From contig JAGTRM010000010.1 of the NCBI GenBank assembly GCA_018261735.1, positions 37,326-101,325 of the forward strand: a DNA stretch of 64,000 nucleotides, written 5' to 3'. Below, piece after piece: positions 20,271-29,319 of this stretch (the stretch's first letter is position 1; each line of letters opens with the position of its first letter). Under the pieces are notes generated by a model. That model ran no database searches. It worked only from the letters and a program-made list of their open reading frames with translations, and was not told the origin of the DNA. The position numbers were made by a program, and so were the translations under genes. Source of the DNA: Pseudomonadota bacterium (lineage in GTDB: Bacteria > Pseudomonadota > Gammaproteobacteria > Burkholderiales > Chitinibacteraceae).

Positions 20271-21578
20271 ATGGCAACCACGATTACCCGCGTTCATGTT
20301 CGCGACATCCGCTTCCCGACCTCGAAAAGCATGGATGGCTCCGACGCCATGAATTCCACGTCGGACTACTCCGCCACCTATGTCACGCTGGAAACCGATT
20401 CCGCCGACGGCCTGCAGGGTCACGGCCTGACCTTCACCATCGGCCGCGGTAACGACCTGTGCGTGGAGGCGGTGAAAGCACTTTCCAAGCTGTTCGTCAC
20501 CGGCCGCACTCTGGAAAGCATCACCGCCAACTTCGGCGCCTACTGGCACGAAATTGTCGCCGGTGATTGCCAATTGCGCTGGGTCGGTCCGGAAAAAGGC
20601 GTAGTGCATCTGGCCACTGCCGCCATCATCAACGCGATCTGGGATCTGTGGGCCAAGAAGGAAGGCAAACCGGTCTGGAAACTGCTGGTGGACATGAGCC
20701 CGGAAGACCTGGTGCGCTGCATCGACTTCACCTTCCTGACCGATGTACTGACCCCGCAGGAAGCGATCGCGATGCTGCGCCGCGTGGCACCGGGCAAGGC
20801 CCAACGCGAGAAGGAAATGCTGGAACAAGGCTTTCCCGGCTATACCACGGCCGCCGGCTGGCTCGGTTATTCCGAAGAGAAAATGCGCCGTCTGGCGCGT
20901 GAAGCCGTCGATGCTGGCTGGACCCACCTCAAGCAGAAAGTCGGCGCCGATATCGAGCAGGACATGCGCCGCGCCCGCATCCTGCGCGAGGAACTCGGTT
21001 GGGATCGCAAGCTGATGATGGATGCCAACCAGACCTGGGATACCGACCAGGCCATTACCAACATGCGCCGCTTGGCGGAGTTCGACCCGTGGTGGATCGA
21101 AGAGCCGACCAGCCCGGACGACGTTCTCGGCCATGCCGCGATCCGTGAGCGCATCCATCCGATCGGCGTCGCCACCGGCGAGCATGCCCACAACCGCGTG
21201 ATGTTCAAGCAGTTCTTCCAGGCCGGCGCCATGGATTTCTGCCAGCTCGATCCGGCGCGCCTGGGCGGTCTGAACGAAGTGCTGGCGGTGGTGCTGATGG
21301 CAGCCAAGTTCGGCGTGCCGGTCTGCCCGCACGGCGGCGGTGTCGGGCTGTGCCAGTATTCGCAGAATATCGTGCTGTTCGACTACATCGCGGTGTCGGC
21401 CTCGCTGGAAAACCGCGTGCTGGAATACGTCGACCACCTGCACGAAAACTTCCTCGAACCGATCGTGATCAGGCGCGGCCGCTACATACCGCCCAAGCAA
21501 CCGGGTTACAGCGTGACCATGAAGGAATCCTCACTCAGGCATTTTGAATATCCGCACGGAGCGGAATGGCAAGCCTAA
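20271..21578 (+). CDS. fucD: L-fuconate dehydratase
   Basis: Enolase-superfamily acid-sugar dehydratase of 435 residues that converts L-fuconate to 2-keto-3-deoxy-L-fuconate. The K-x-K base appears in LKQKVGA (about 220). Metal ligands lie in MDANQTW, EEPTSPDD and ATGEHAHNR, and the His general acid in CPHGGGVGL (about 350). The N-terminal STSDYSATYVTL segment is typical of FucD. The last gene of the operon, it is followed by a terminator. No fucose dehydrogenase, lactonase or aldolase gene is nearby, so the operon seems to start from imported acid. Confidence 0.9.
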   Translation: MATTITRVHVRDIRFPTSKSMDGSDAMNSTSDYSATYVTLETDSADGLQGHGLTFTIGRGNDLCVEAVKALSKLFVTGRTLESITANFGAYWHEIVAGDCQLRWVGPEKGVVHLATAAIINAIWDLWAKKEGKPVWKLLVDMSPEDLVRCIDFTFLTDVLTPQEAIAMLRRVAPGKAQREKEMLEQGFPGYTTAAGWLGYSEEKMRRLAREAVDAGWTHLKQKVGADIEQDMRRARILREELGWDRKLMMDANQTWDTDQAITNMRRLAEFDPWWIEEPTSPDDVLGHAAIRERIHPIGVATGEHAHNRVMFKQFFQAGAMDFCQLDPARLGGLNEVLAVVLMAAKFGVPVCPHGGGVGLCQYSQNIVLFDYIAVSASLENRVLEYVDHLHENFLEPIVIRRGRYIPPKQPGYSVTMKESSLRHFEYPHGAEWQA

Positions 21579-21629
21579 GCGCAGCCCATCCAAACAAGGT
21601 CTTGACCAGACCCAAGAAAGCCCTCTTTG

Positions 21630-21676
21630 CCCGGCATGCCAGCGAACCTCCCTCGACGCTGGTCTGCCGGGTTTTT
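21630..21676 (+). terminator. Terminator of the TRAP/fuconate operon
   Basis: CCCGGCA (21630-21636) pairs with TGCCGGG (21665-21671), with an inner CCAGCG/CGCTGG stem, followed by five T. It lies 51 bases after fucD. Confidence 0.8.
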
Positions 21677-21807
21677 CTGCCTTTGATCGACCACGTCAGT
21701 CCAGTGATGATCGGGTTATCCCTTAGCCTATTCGTTTGAGCTACAATCCTGCGATTAGGACAATTAACCAGACCCATTTGTGATCGTTGAATCAAGGAGA
21801 ATACAAG

Positions 21808-22728
21808 ATGTCGATGGCGGACCGTGACGGCGTTATCTGGTATGACGGCAAGCTGGTGCCGTGGCGCGAAGCCACCACCCACGTGCTGACCCACACCCTG
21901 CACTATGGCATGGGCGTATTCGAGGGCGTGCGTGCCTATGAAACCGCCAAGGGCGCAGCGATTTTCCGCTTGCAGGACCACACCACCCGCCTGTTCCGCT
22001 CGGCCCACATCCTGGGCATGAAGCTGCCGTACAGCAAGGAAGAGATCAACGCCGCCCAGCTCGCGGTGATCCGCGAAAACAAGCTGAAATCCGGCTACCT
22101 GCGCCCGATGGCCTTCTACGGCCCGGCCAAGCTCGGCATCGCGCCGCCGGTGGACGATGTGCACGTGATCGTCGCCGCCTGGCCGTGGGGTGCTTACCTT
22201 GGCGCCGAAGCGCTGGAAAAGGGCATCCGCGTCAAGACTTCCAGCTTCAGCCGCCACCATGTGAACGTCACCATGTGCAAGGCCAAGGCCAACGGTAACT
22301 ACATGAACTCGATCCTGGCGCACCAGGAAGTGGCCGCCGACGGCTACGATGAAGCGCTGCTGCTGGATGTCGACGGTTTCGTGGCCGAAGGCTCCGGGGA
22401 AAACATCTTCATCGTGCGCAACGGCAAGGTTTACACGCCGGACCTGACCAGCTGCCTCGACGGCATCACCCGCAACACCGTCTCCCTGATCATCGAGGAA
22501 ATGGGCCTGCAGCTGATCGAAAAACGCATCACCCGCGATGAAATCTACGTCGCCGACGAAGCATTCTTTACCGGCACCGCCGCTGAAATCACCCCGATCC
22601 GCGAGCTCGACAACCGCGCGATCGGCATCGGCAGCCGCGGCCCGATCACGACCGAAATCCAGAAGCGCTATTTCGACATCGTGCAAGGCCGCGACGAGAA
22701 GCGCGCCGACTGGCTGGCACTGGCGTAA
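21808..22728 (+). CDS. ilvE: Branched-chain amino acid aminotransferase
   Basis: PLP enzyme for the last step of Leu, Ile and Val synthesis; 306 residues, the usual size. The fold-type IV features are HYGMGVFEGVRAY, the PLP Lys in MCKAKANGNY (about 160), and EGSGENIF. AAGGAG lies 7 bases before ATG 21808, so I prefer it to an upstream in-frame ATG. A TACAAT -10-like box at 21742 may drive it. It leads a run ilvE, zinc-finger protein, waaF, aroA. Confidence 0.96.
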   Translation: MSMADRDGVIWYDGKLVPWREATTHVLTHTLHYGMGVFEGVRAYETAKGAAIFRLQDHTTRLFRSAHILGMKLPYSKEEINAAQLAVIRENKLKSGYLRPMAFYGPAKLGIAPPVDDVHVIVAAWPWGAYLGAEALEKGIRVKTSSFSRHHVNVTMCKAKANGNYMNSILAHQEVAADGYDEALLLDVDGFVAEGSGENIFIVRNGKVYTPDLTSCLDGITRNTVSLIIEEMGLQLIEKRITRDEIYVADEAFFTGTAAEITPIRELDNRAIGIGSRGPITTEIQKRYFDIVQGRDEKRADWLALA

Positions 22729-22779
22729 GCGATTGCACCAAGGGGCGGCATGCCGCCCTGCACTACTGGAGACACTAAA

Positions 22780-22983
22780 ATGACTGCACTCAAAGAAAAT
22801 ACGCAGCGCGAAATCGAAGTCACCGCCCACGACCTGCCGTTGCATTGCCCGATGCCGGACATGGTGAAGTGGAACAGCCACCCGCGCGTGTTTCTCGATA
22901 TCGCGACGACCGGCGAAGCGCTTTGCCCGTATTGCGGCACCAAGTACCGGCTAAAGGCCGGCGAAGTCATCAAGCAGCATTGA
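22780..22983 (+). CDS. Zinc-finger protein, zf-CHCC (NDUFS6-like) family
   Basis: A 67-residue protein with zinc ligands in LHCPMPD, HPRVFLD and CPYCGTKY, the C-x8-11-H-x14-C-x2-C layout of the CHCC family related to a mitochondrial complex I accessory subunit. GGAG precedes the ATG. It lies between ilvE and waaF, where this family is common in betaproteobacteria. The biochemical role in bacteria is unknown to me. Confidence 0.88.
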   Translation: MTALKENTQREIEVTAHDLPLHCPMPDMVKWNSHPRVFLDIATTGEALCPYCGTKYRLKAGEVIKQH

Positions 22984-23041
22984 TAGATTTTATTTGCAAG
23001 AACAAAGCGGCCGGCGTGCCGCTTTGCGCATTTGGAACCCG

Positions 23042-24064
23042 ATGAAAAAAATCCTGATCATCGCCCCGGCCTGGATCGGCGACGCCATCATGGCGCAGCC
23101 GTTGTACCGGCGCCTGCATGCGCGCCACCCGGGCCTGACACTCGATGTGCTCGCCCCGGCCTGGACCCGCGCCGTGCATGCGCGCATGCCCGAAGTCAGC
23201 GAAACCTTCGACAACCCGTTCGGCCATGGCGAGCTGAAACTCGGCGCACGCTGGAAGCTGGCGCGCGAGCTGAAGCAGCGCCGCTACGACCAGGCGATCG
23301 TGTTACCCAACTCGCTCAAGTCCGCGCTGATTCCGTTCTTTGCCGGCATTCCCGTGCGCAGCGGCTGGGTCGGCGAGATGCGCTACGGCCTGCTCAACGA
23401 TGCACGCGTACTCGATCCGCAACTTCTTCCCATGATGGTCGAGCGCTTCGCCGCGCTGGCCGAAGAAGCGAGCCAGCCCCTGCAACGCCCGGTGCCCTAC
23501 CCGCAACTGGTGGTCGATGCCCACTCCCGCCAGCAGGCACTGCAGGAACTGGGGTTGGACACTGCGCAACCGGCGATCGCCTTCTGCCCCGGCGCAGAAT
23601 ACGGCCCGGCCAAACGCTGGCCAGCGCAGCACATGGCGGCGCTGGCGCGCGAACTACTGGCTGAGGGCAAGCAGGTCTGGCTGTTCGGTTCGGGCAAGGA
23701 TGCCGAAGTGGCCAACGAAATCGCCAGTCTCGCACCCGGCTGCGTGAACCTTTGTGGCAAAACCAGCCTGGGCGCCGCCATCGACCTGCTCTCGGCCACT
23801 GCCGCGGTCGTGACCAACGATTCCGGCCTGATGCACATGGCCGCTGCGCTGGATCGCCCGATTGCCGCGGTTTACGGTTCGAGCTCGCCGCAATTCACGC
23901 CGCCCTTGTCCGACCGCGCCAAAATCGTGACCCTCAATCTCGAATGCAGCCCGTGCTTCAAGCGCACCTGTCCGCTCGGCCACCTGAACTGCCTGAATAA
24001 CCTCGGTCCCGAGCGCGTGAAAGCCGCGCTGGCCGAACTAATCCCCGACCTTATCAAGGCTTAA
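23042..24064 (+). CDS. waaF: ADP-heptose--LPS heptosyltransferase II
   Basis: Family 9 glycosyltransferase of 340 residues that adds the second heptose to the LPS inner core at the inner membrane. The N-terminal IAPAWIGDAIMAQPLYRRL segment and the C-terminal TNDSGLMHMAAAL nucleotide-sugar site (about 260) are diagnostic. The AEYGPAKRWP motif favours heptosyltransferase II. ATG 23042 starts exactly at the Rossmann strand. aroA follows after only 3 bases. Confidence 0.93.
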   Translation: MKKILIIAPAWIGDAIMAQPLYRRLHARHPGLTLDVLAPAWTRAVHARMPEVSETFDNPFGHGELKLGARWKLARELKQRRYDQAIVLPNSLKSALIPFFAGIPVRSGWVGEMRYGLLNDARVLDPQLLPMMVERFAALAEEASQPLQRPVPYPQLVVDAHSRQQALQELGLDTAQPAIAFCPGAEYGPAKRWPAQHMAALARELLAEGKQVWLFGSGKDAEVANEIASLAPGCVNLCGKTSLGAAIDLLSATAAVVTNDSGLMHMAAALDRPIAAVYGSSSPQFTPPLSDRAKIVTLNLECSPCFKRTCPLGHLNCLNNLGPERVKAALAELIPDLIKA

Positions 24065-24067
24065 ACC

Positions 24068-25363
24068 ATGGAATTTCTCGATCTCGCCCCGATAGCCCGC
24101 GTCAACGGCACCGTGGTTCTGCCCGGCTCGAAGAGCATCTCCAACCGCATCCTGCTGCTGGCCGCCTTGGCACAAGGCACTACTGAAGTGAAAGGGCTGC
24201 TGGCCTCGGACGATACCCAGCGCATGCTTGAAGCGCTGCAGCAACTCGGCGTGAACTGGGTGCAGCAGGGCGACTCGAGCGATTTTTCAGTGCCCGGCAT
24301 CGGCGGCCCGTTCCCGGTCAAGGAAGCCGATCTGTTCCTCGGCAACGCGGGCACCGCGTTTCGCCCGCTGACCGCTGCACTGGCCCTGGCCGGCGGCAGC
24401 TACCAGATGCGCGGCGTGCCGCGCATGCACGAGCGCCCGATCGGTGACCTCGTTGACGCTCTGCGCGCGGTCGGCGCGGACATCACGTATCTCGGCAATG
24501 AAGGCTTTCCGCCATTGGCGATCAAGCCGGCCAGCATCGAGGCCGGGCGCCGCGTGCCGGTCAAGGGCAATGTGTCGAGCCAGTTCCTGACCGCCTTGCT
24601 GATGGCGCTGCCGCTAACCGGCGAAGATGTGACGATCGAAGTGGTCGGCGAGCTGATTTCCAAGCCGTATATCGAAATCACGCTGAACCTGATGGCCAAG
24701 TTCGGCGTGAAGGTCGAGCGACGCGAATGGCGCGAATTCTTCATTCCCGGCGGGCAGACGTATGTCAGCCCGGGCTTGGTGCACGTGGAAGGCGATGCCT
24801 CGTCGGCTTCGTATTTCCTCGCGGCCGGCGCGATTGGCGGCGGCGCGGTGCGCGTCGAAGGCGTGGGCAGCGAGAGCATCCAGGGCGACAAGCGCTTCGC
24901 CGAAGTCCTGGAAATGATGGGCGCCCGGATCAGCTGGGGCGCGAACCATATCGAGGCCGCTCCGCCGGCTACTGGCCGCCTGAAAGCGCTCGATGTCGAC
25001 CTGAACCACATCCCCGATGCCGCGATGACCATCGCGATTGCCGCGCTGTTTGCCGACGGCACCACCACGATCCGCAACATCGCCAGCTGGCGCGTGAAGG
25101 AAACCGACCGCCTGAGCGCGATGGCAACCGAGCTGCGCAAGGTCGGCGCGACGGTCGAAGAAGGCCAGGACTCTATCCGTGTCACGCCGCCCGCCGCGTT
25201 GATTCCGAATGCCGCGATCGGCACCTACGACGATCACCGCATGGCAATGTGCTTCTCGCTCGTCGCCTTGGGCGGCGTGCCGGTGCGCATTCTGGACCCG
25301 GGCTGCACCGCCAAGACCTTCCCGACCTATTTCGACGAACTGGCGCGGATCGCCGGGGAATAA
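24068..25363 (+). CDS. aroA: 3-phosphoshikimate 1-carboxyvinyltransferase (EPSP synthase)
   Basis: Shikimate-pathway enzyme of 431 residues that joins PEP to shikimate 3-phosphate. Seen: [16 protein letters not shown] (about 20), the PEP loop [11 protein letters not shown] (about 93), [26 protein letters not shown] (about 345) and DDHRMAM. The PEP-loop sequence LGNAGTA is the class I type, normally glyphosate sensitive. It is tightly linked to waaF and ends before a large inverted repeat. Confidence 0.96.
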   Translation: MEFLDLAPIARVNGTVVLPGSKSISNRILLLAALAQGTTEVKGLLASDDTQRMLEALQQLGVNWVQQGDSSDFSVPGIGGPFPVKEADLFLGNAGTAFRPLTAALALAGGSYQMRGVPRMHERPIGDLVDALRAVGADITYLGNEGFPPLAIKPASIEAGRRVPVKGNVSSQFLTALLMALPLTGEDVTIEVVGELISKPYIEITLNLMAKFGVKVERREWREFFIPGGQTYVSPGLVHVEGDASSASYFLAAGAIGGGAVRVEGVGSESIQGDKRFAEVLEMMGARISWGANHIEAAPPATGRLKALDVDLNHIPDAAMTIAIAALFADGTTTIRNIASWRVKETDRLSAMATELRKVGATVEEGQDSIRVTPPAALIPNAAIGTYDDHRMAMCFSLVALGGVPVRILDPGCTAKTFPTYFDELARIAGE

Positions 25364-25389
25364 ACAAACGCTGTTCTAAACAACCGATA

Positions 25390-25444
25390 TTCGCCGGCTT
25401 TGCCATCCCCGCCATTCAGACCCGGGGCATGGCCAGCCGGCGAA
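25390..25444. terminator. Large inverted repeat between convergent genes
   Basis: TTCGCCGGCT (25390-25399) is perfectly complementary to AGCCGGCGAA (25435-25444). An inner TGCCATCCCC/GGGGCATGGC pairing extends the stem. It lies between aroA and the convergent basic-protein gene and probably terminates both, although neither side has a strong T-run. Confidence 0.55.
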
Positions 25445-25451
25445 ATTCATT

Positions 25452-25784
25452 TCAGCGGCGCTTTTTCTTCTTGCTGACCACCGGCTTTTTTCCTGCCGGT
25501 TTTTGCGTTACTGCTTTGCTGCTCACTATTTTCTTTGTCGAGGTTTTGGCCGAGCGCTTGGCAACCGGCTTGGCTGCAATCTTTTTGCCCGATGTTACCT
25601 TGGGCGAGGTACGGACTAGCGTCTGGTTGCTCACCTTGATGGGCGCAGCGGGAGCGGCTTTCTTTGCCAATTGCGGCGCAGCCGCCGGCTCATCGAACGG
25701 CAGCGGCGCATCTTTTTCTTCAGCCTGTGCCTGGGTGGTCAACGCGCCCAGCACCAGCAAACCTGCAATCCATTTCAAAAACAT
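25452..25784 (-). CDS. Secreted Lys/Ala/Pro-rich basic protein
   Basis: A 110-residue protein with a clear signal peptide (MFLKWIAGLLVLGALTTQAQA, cleavage after about 21). A short acidic linker (EEKDAPLPFDEP) is followed by a highly basic tail ending in KKKKRR. The tail resembles histone-H1-like low-complexity sequence. It follows the GH3 gene on the same strand by 45 bases and is probably co-transcribed. Function unknown; binding to the cell wall, LPS or DNA in the envelope is possible. Confidence 0.65.
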   Translation of the reverse strand: MFLKWIAGLLVLGALTTQAQAEEKDAPLPFDEPAAAPQLAKKAAPAAPIKVSNQTLVRTSPKVTSGKKIAAKPVAKRSAKTSTKKIVSSKAVTQKPAGKKPVVSKKKKRR

Positions 25785-25829
25785 CGCTTTATTCCTTATC
25801 GCCGCAGCGGCGGCGTTTCTAATCCAGAT

Positions 25830-27365
25830 TTATTCCTGCCGCGCCAGCAAGGCATCGGCCAGGGCAAGCAACATTGCCGGGCGGTTGGAGCAGCCAGCAA
25901 GCCGGCCCCGCGCCTGCGGCTGCAGATCCATGTCATACGGCAAACGCCCGGCAACCAGCCAGGTCTTGCTGCCGGGCAAGGCGGCCAGCAAGGCCTGCTG
26001 CTCCGGCCAGAGCACGGCGTTGTAGCTGACACAGACCACTTGACCGGCATCTCGCGCATGCTCCAACGCGACAACCATGTCGGCGGTTGACGGCGCCAGC
26101 GGCAAGCGCAATTCACGGACAGTCATTCCACGATTGGCCAAACAGCCACCCAACGTATCTTCGCCCACGCTGACCACATCAATTTCCGTGTGCTCGCGCA
26201 CTTCGAGCGTGATGACCAGTACCGGCTGCACCGGATCGAGCCGGATTGGCTCGCCCTGCCAGACAATCGCAGCAGCATGTATCCGCCGCGACAGCGCCAG
26301 GCTTTGTGGTTGGGCGATGTGGCTGGCGACATCAAACGGCAATGCGCGCCAGCCGGCCATGCCGCGCGCCTGCTTGAGCTTGAGAATGCGCGCCAACGAT
26401 TCGTCGATGCGCGCTTCACTGATTTCGCCTTTTTCCACCGCAGCGCAAAGCGCTTCGATCACTGCCACTTGCCGATCCTCGCGATGCGAAACCAGCAGTA
26501 CATCGACTCCGGCCTTGAAAGCGCGTACGGCGCCTTCGACTACGCCAACCCCTTCGGCAATCGCGGCCATTTCCAGGCAATCGGTAAAGACCACGCCATC
26601 GAAGCCAAGTTCCCGGCGCAGCAAACCCGTCATGACCGCCGGCGACAAGGTGGAAGGCGTGTCGGGATCGGGTTCGAACGCCGGAAACACCACATGCGCC
26701 GACATGATCGCATCGACACCCGCCGCAATCGCCGCCCGGAACGGGGCAAGCTCCACCGCCTCCAGCCGCGCCCGCTCATGCCCGACTCGAGGCAGGCCAA
26801 GATGCGAATCGACCGCGGTATCGCCGTGGCCAGGGAAGTGTTTCGCCGTCGCGGCGATGCCGGCAGACTGGATGCCGCGTTGTGCCGCCAGGCCGTATTC
26901 GCACACTTCGGCCACGGTTTCGCCGTAAGCGCGCACACCGATGACCGGATTGCGGCGGTTGTTGTTCACATCGAGCACCGGCGCGAAATTCACGTTGAAG
27001 CCGAGCACGCGCAGCTCTTCGTTGGCGATTTGCGTCAAGGCTTCGCAGTCGACCGCGCTGCCGGCGGTGCGAAACGCCAGCGCCGAAGGCAGGGGCGTAA
27101 CGCCCGCCTCGATGCGCGCAACCACGCCGCCTTCCTGGTCCACCGCGATCAGCAGCGGAATATCCGATTGCTCGGCATTGATTTCCTGCAGGCGCCGATT
27201 GAGTGCAGCCGTCTGTGCCGGGGCCTGGATATTGCGCCGGAACAGGATTACGCCGCCCAGATGATGCTGCCGGATCAAGCGCTCGATATGGGCGTCGGGT
27301 TCATGGCCATCGAAACCGGCCATCAGCAACTGGCCAATCTTGTGGCGGAGTGGCAAAGCCTGCAT
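25830..27365 (-). CDS. nagZ: Glycoside hydrolase family 3, beta-N-acetylhexosaminidase
   Basis: A 511-residue GH3 enzyme, likely releasing GlcNAc from peptidoglycan or chitin fragments. The N-terminal TIM barrel has DQEGG (about 96), the N-acetylglucosaminidase signature KHFPGHGDT (about 175, with the catalytic His/Asp) and the nucleophile Asp in FTDCLEM (about 260). A C-terminal domain of about 160 residues is present, absent from the ~340-residue E. coli NagZ and resembling two-domain GH3 enzymes. There is no signal peptide, so it is probably cytoplasmic. It fits with the GlcNAc PTS at 58-63 kb. Confidence 0.87.
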   Translation of the reverse strand: MQALPLRHKIGQLLMAGFDGHEPDAHIERLIRQHHLGGVILFRRNIQAPAQTAALNRRLQEINAEQSDIPLLIAVDQEGGVVARIEAGVTPLPSALAFRTAGSAVDCEALTQIANEELRVLGFNVNFAPVLDVNNNRRNPVIGVRAYGETVAEVCEYGLAAQRGIQSAGIAATAKHFPGHGDTAVDSHLGLPRVGHERARLEAVELAPFRAAIAAGVDAIMSAHVVFPAFEPDPDTPSTLSPAVMTGLLRRELGFDGVVFTDCLEMAAIAEGVGVVEGAVRAFKAGVDVLLVSHREDRQVAVIEALCAAVEKGEISEARIDESLARILKLKQARGMAGWRALPFDVASHIAQPQSLALSRRIHAAAIVWQGEPIRLDPVQPVLVITLEVREHTEIDVVSVGEDTLGGCLANRGMTVRELRLPLAPSTADMVVALEHARDAGQVVCVSYNAVLWPEQQALLAALPGSKTWLVAGRLPYDMDLQPQARGRLAGCSNRPAMLLALADALLARQE

Positions 27366-27547
27366 GCCGCAGCTCCTGCTTCAAAAGCGTCGATAAATAC
27401 CTGCTTTCCGGCAGACTGTACAGAAAATTGCCGACGCAGCTCCGGTTTTGGACGTAAAAACATTGACTTGACCCAAACAAGGCAAATTAACCCGCTTAGC
27501 TAACTTGATTTAGCTTTTGGCATTGTCAATAATCCTTTTCCCTTAAT

Positions 27548-27569
27548 GTTACGTGTTAAGTAATGTAAC
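27548..27569. promoter_or_regulatory. Inverted repeat in the AT-rich leader of the chemoreceptor
   Basis: GTTAC (27548-27552) is complementary to GTAAC (27565-27569) within a markedly AT-rich 250-base intergenic stretch (27366-27618). A regulator site is possible. No confident sigma-70 or sigma-28 promoter could be picked by eye. Confidence 0.25.
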
Positions 27570-27618
27570 AACATATTATAAAAAAGTATTTTATATGTAC
27601 TTAGAGAAGAAGAAATCC

Positions 27619-29238
27619 ATGAAACTTACCATTTCCCAGCGCCTGGTCATGATGATCACAGGTTCAATCAGCGCCCTGCTCGTCATCGGCGCCTTGGGTT
27701 TCTACAGCACCCGGCAAGTCACCAACGACCTGAAATACACCAACGACAGCCTCATTAGCAACCTGAATACCCTGGCCCGGGCCGAAAACAGCTTTCTGCT
27801 GATCCGGGTAAACGCGCTTTATTTCCTGTCCTACGATGATCCCGCAAAAAAAACGCCGCACGAAGACGTGATCAAACAGAAGATCCAGGAGATCAACACC
27901 CTGTTGGGTGATTATGAAAAGCGGGCCACGGACAGCAAGGACAAATCACTGCTGGATGCCGACAAGCAATCTTTTGCCAATTACACGCAGATTCTGGAAA
28001 AGGTGCTGGCCAGATCGCGCGATAATGACCGCGAAGGTGCCAATGCCATCGTTGAGAGCGAATGGAAACCGGCCGGCAACAAGCTCACCACCGCCTTTCA
28101 GGAACATGCGAAATTCAATAACGAACTGGCTGTTTCCGTTGTAAACAATGCGACGGAAGCAGGTCAGCGCAACAGCATGATCACCCTCGTCACCTTGGCA
28201 CTCGGCATCGTGCTGGCCGGCGGCATTGGCCTGATGCTGCGCAGGGGCATCACCTCTTCCCTGCACGCGATGCGCGAAACCATGCTGCGCGTGGCCGGCC
28301 AGCTTGATTTCACCGCCCGAGTAAGCATCGCCAACCATGACGAGATCGGCGTGACCGCCACCGCCTTCAACCAGTTGCTCGACCGGGTGCAGGACAACAT
28401 CCGCAGCGTGGCCGCCGGCGCGGAGCAGGTGGCCCAAGCCGCCAGCCAGATGGCGCAAACCGCCGCACAAGTGGCCTCGGCCTCGCTCGAACAAAGCGAA
28501 GCGGCCTCGAACATGGCCTCGTCGATCGAGCAAATGTCAGTCAGCATCGCCCAGGTCGGTGATCGGGCCGGGGAAGTTCACCGTTACTCCAGCGAATCGG
28601 GTGAGCTGTCCGGTAATGGCGAAGAGGTCATTGGCCATACCGTGCAGGAAATCAACCACGCCGCCCAAAGCGTTACGCAGGCGGCCGACCATCTGCGCCA
28701 CCTGGAAGCACAAAGCCTGCAAATATCCAGTGTGGTTGCCGTGATCAAGGAAGTCGCCGACCAGACCAATCTGCTGGCATTGAATGCCGCGATTGAAGCG
28801 GCGCGCGCCGGCGAACAAGGGCGCGGATTTGCCGTGGTGGCCGACGAAGTGCGTAAACTGGCCGAACGCACGGCCAGCTCCACGCAGGAAATCATCCGGA
28901 CCATTGAATCCATGCGCAACGGTGCACGTAATGCGGTGGAAGGCATGCAGCAGATTGTCCGGCAGGTATCCAACAGCGTGGAACGCGTGACCATCGCCAA
29001 TCGCGTGATGGAGCAGATTGGGCACGGCAGCCGCAACGGCGTGGCCATGGTCGATGAAATCGTCAACGCCATCCGCGAGCAGGTCACCACCAGCAACAGT
29101 ATTGCGCAGCAGATCGAGCATATCGCGCAGATGGCGGAAGAAGGCAGTTGCGCAGCCAACGAAGGCGCGCAATCGGCGCGGGATCTCGACCAACTGGCCG
29201 TTGGCATGCAGCGGATGGTTGCGGCTTATCGCTTGTAG
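27619..29238 (+). CDS. Methyl-accepting chemotaxis protein
   Basis: Membrane chemoreceptor of 539 residues: transmembrane helix about 12-32, periplasmic four-helix-bundle ligand domain (about 33-190), second transmembrane helix about 192-212, HAMP (about 213-265), and a cytoplasmic coiled coil. The coiled coil tip (about 375-415) carries the conserved hairpin [19 protein letters not shown]. No CheR-tethering pentapeptide is seen at the C-terminus. ATG 27619 is preferred because the upstream extension adds charged residues before the first helix. It stands alone, so its ligand is unknown. Confidence 0.92.
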   Translation: MKLTISQRLVMMITGSISALLVIGALGFYSTRQVTNDLKYTNDSLISNLNTLARAENSFLLIRVNALYFLSYDDPAKKTPHEDVIKQKIQEINTLLGDYEKRATDSKDKSLLDADKQSFANYTQILEKVLARSRDNDREGANAIVESEWKPAGNKLTTAFQEHAKFNNELAVSVVNNATEAGQRNSMITLVTLALGIVLAGGIGLMLRRGITSSLHAMRETMLRVAGQLDFTARVSIANHDEIGVTATAFNQLLDRVQDNIRSVAAGAEQVAQAASQMAQTAAQVASASLEQSEAASNMASSIEQMSVSIAQVGDRAGEVHRYSSESGELSGNGEEVIGHTVQEINHAAQSVTQAADHLRHLEAQSLQISSVVAVIKEVADQTNLLALNAAIEAARAGEQGRGFAVVADEVRKLAERTASSTQEIIRTIESMRNGARNAVEGMQQIVRQVSNSVERVTIANRVMEQIGHGSRNGVAMVDEIVNAIREQVTTSNSIAQQIEHIAQMAEEGSCAANEGAQSARDLDQLAVGMQRMVAAYRL

Positions 29239-29267
29239 AACGCTGCGGTTGCATTCCCGTTCAAAAC

Positions 29268-29298
29268 AAAACGGCGAACCACCTGGGTTCGCCGTTTT
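29268..29298. terminator. Bidirectional terminator between mcp and gltX
   Basis: AAAACGGCGAACC (29268-29280) is perfectly complementary to GGTTCGCCGTTTT (29286-29298). A/T flanks on both sides suit termination of both convergent genes. Confidence 0.85.
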
Positions 29299-29319
29299 GC
29301 TTGGGAGACCGATACGCTA

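Noticed and set aside
19863..21500. 545-codon minus-strand frame opposite the dehydrogenase and fucD
   Set aside because: It is antisense to well-supported genes and shows the same shadow composition, with no recognisable family.
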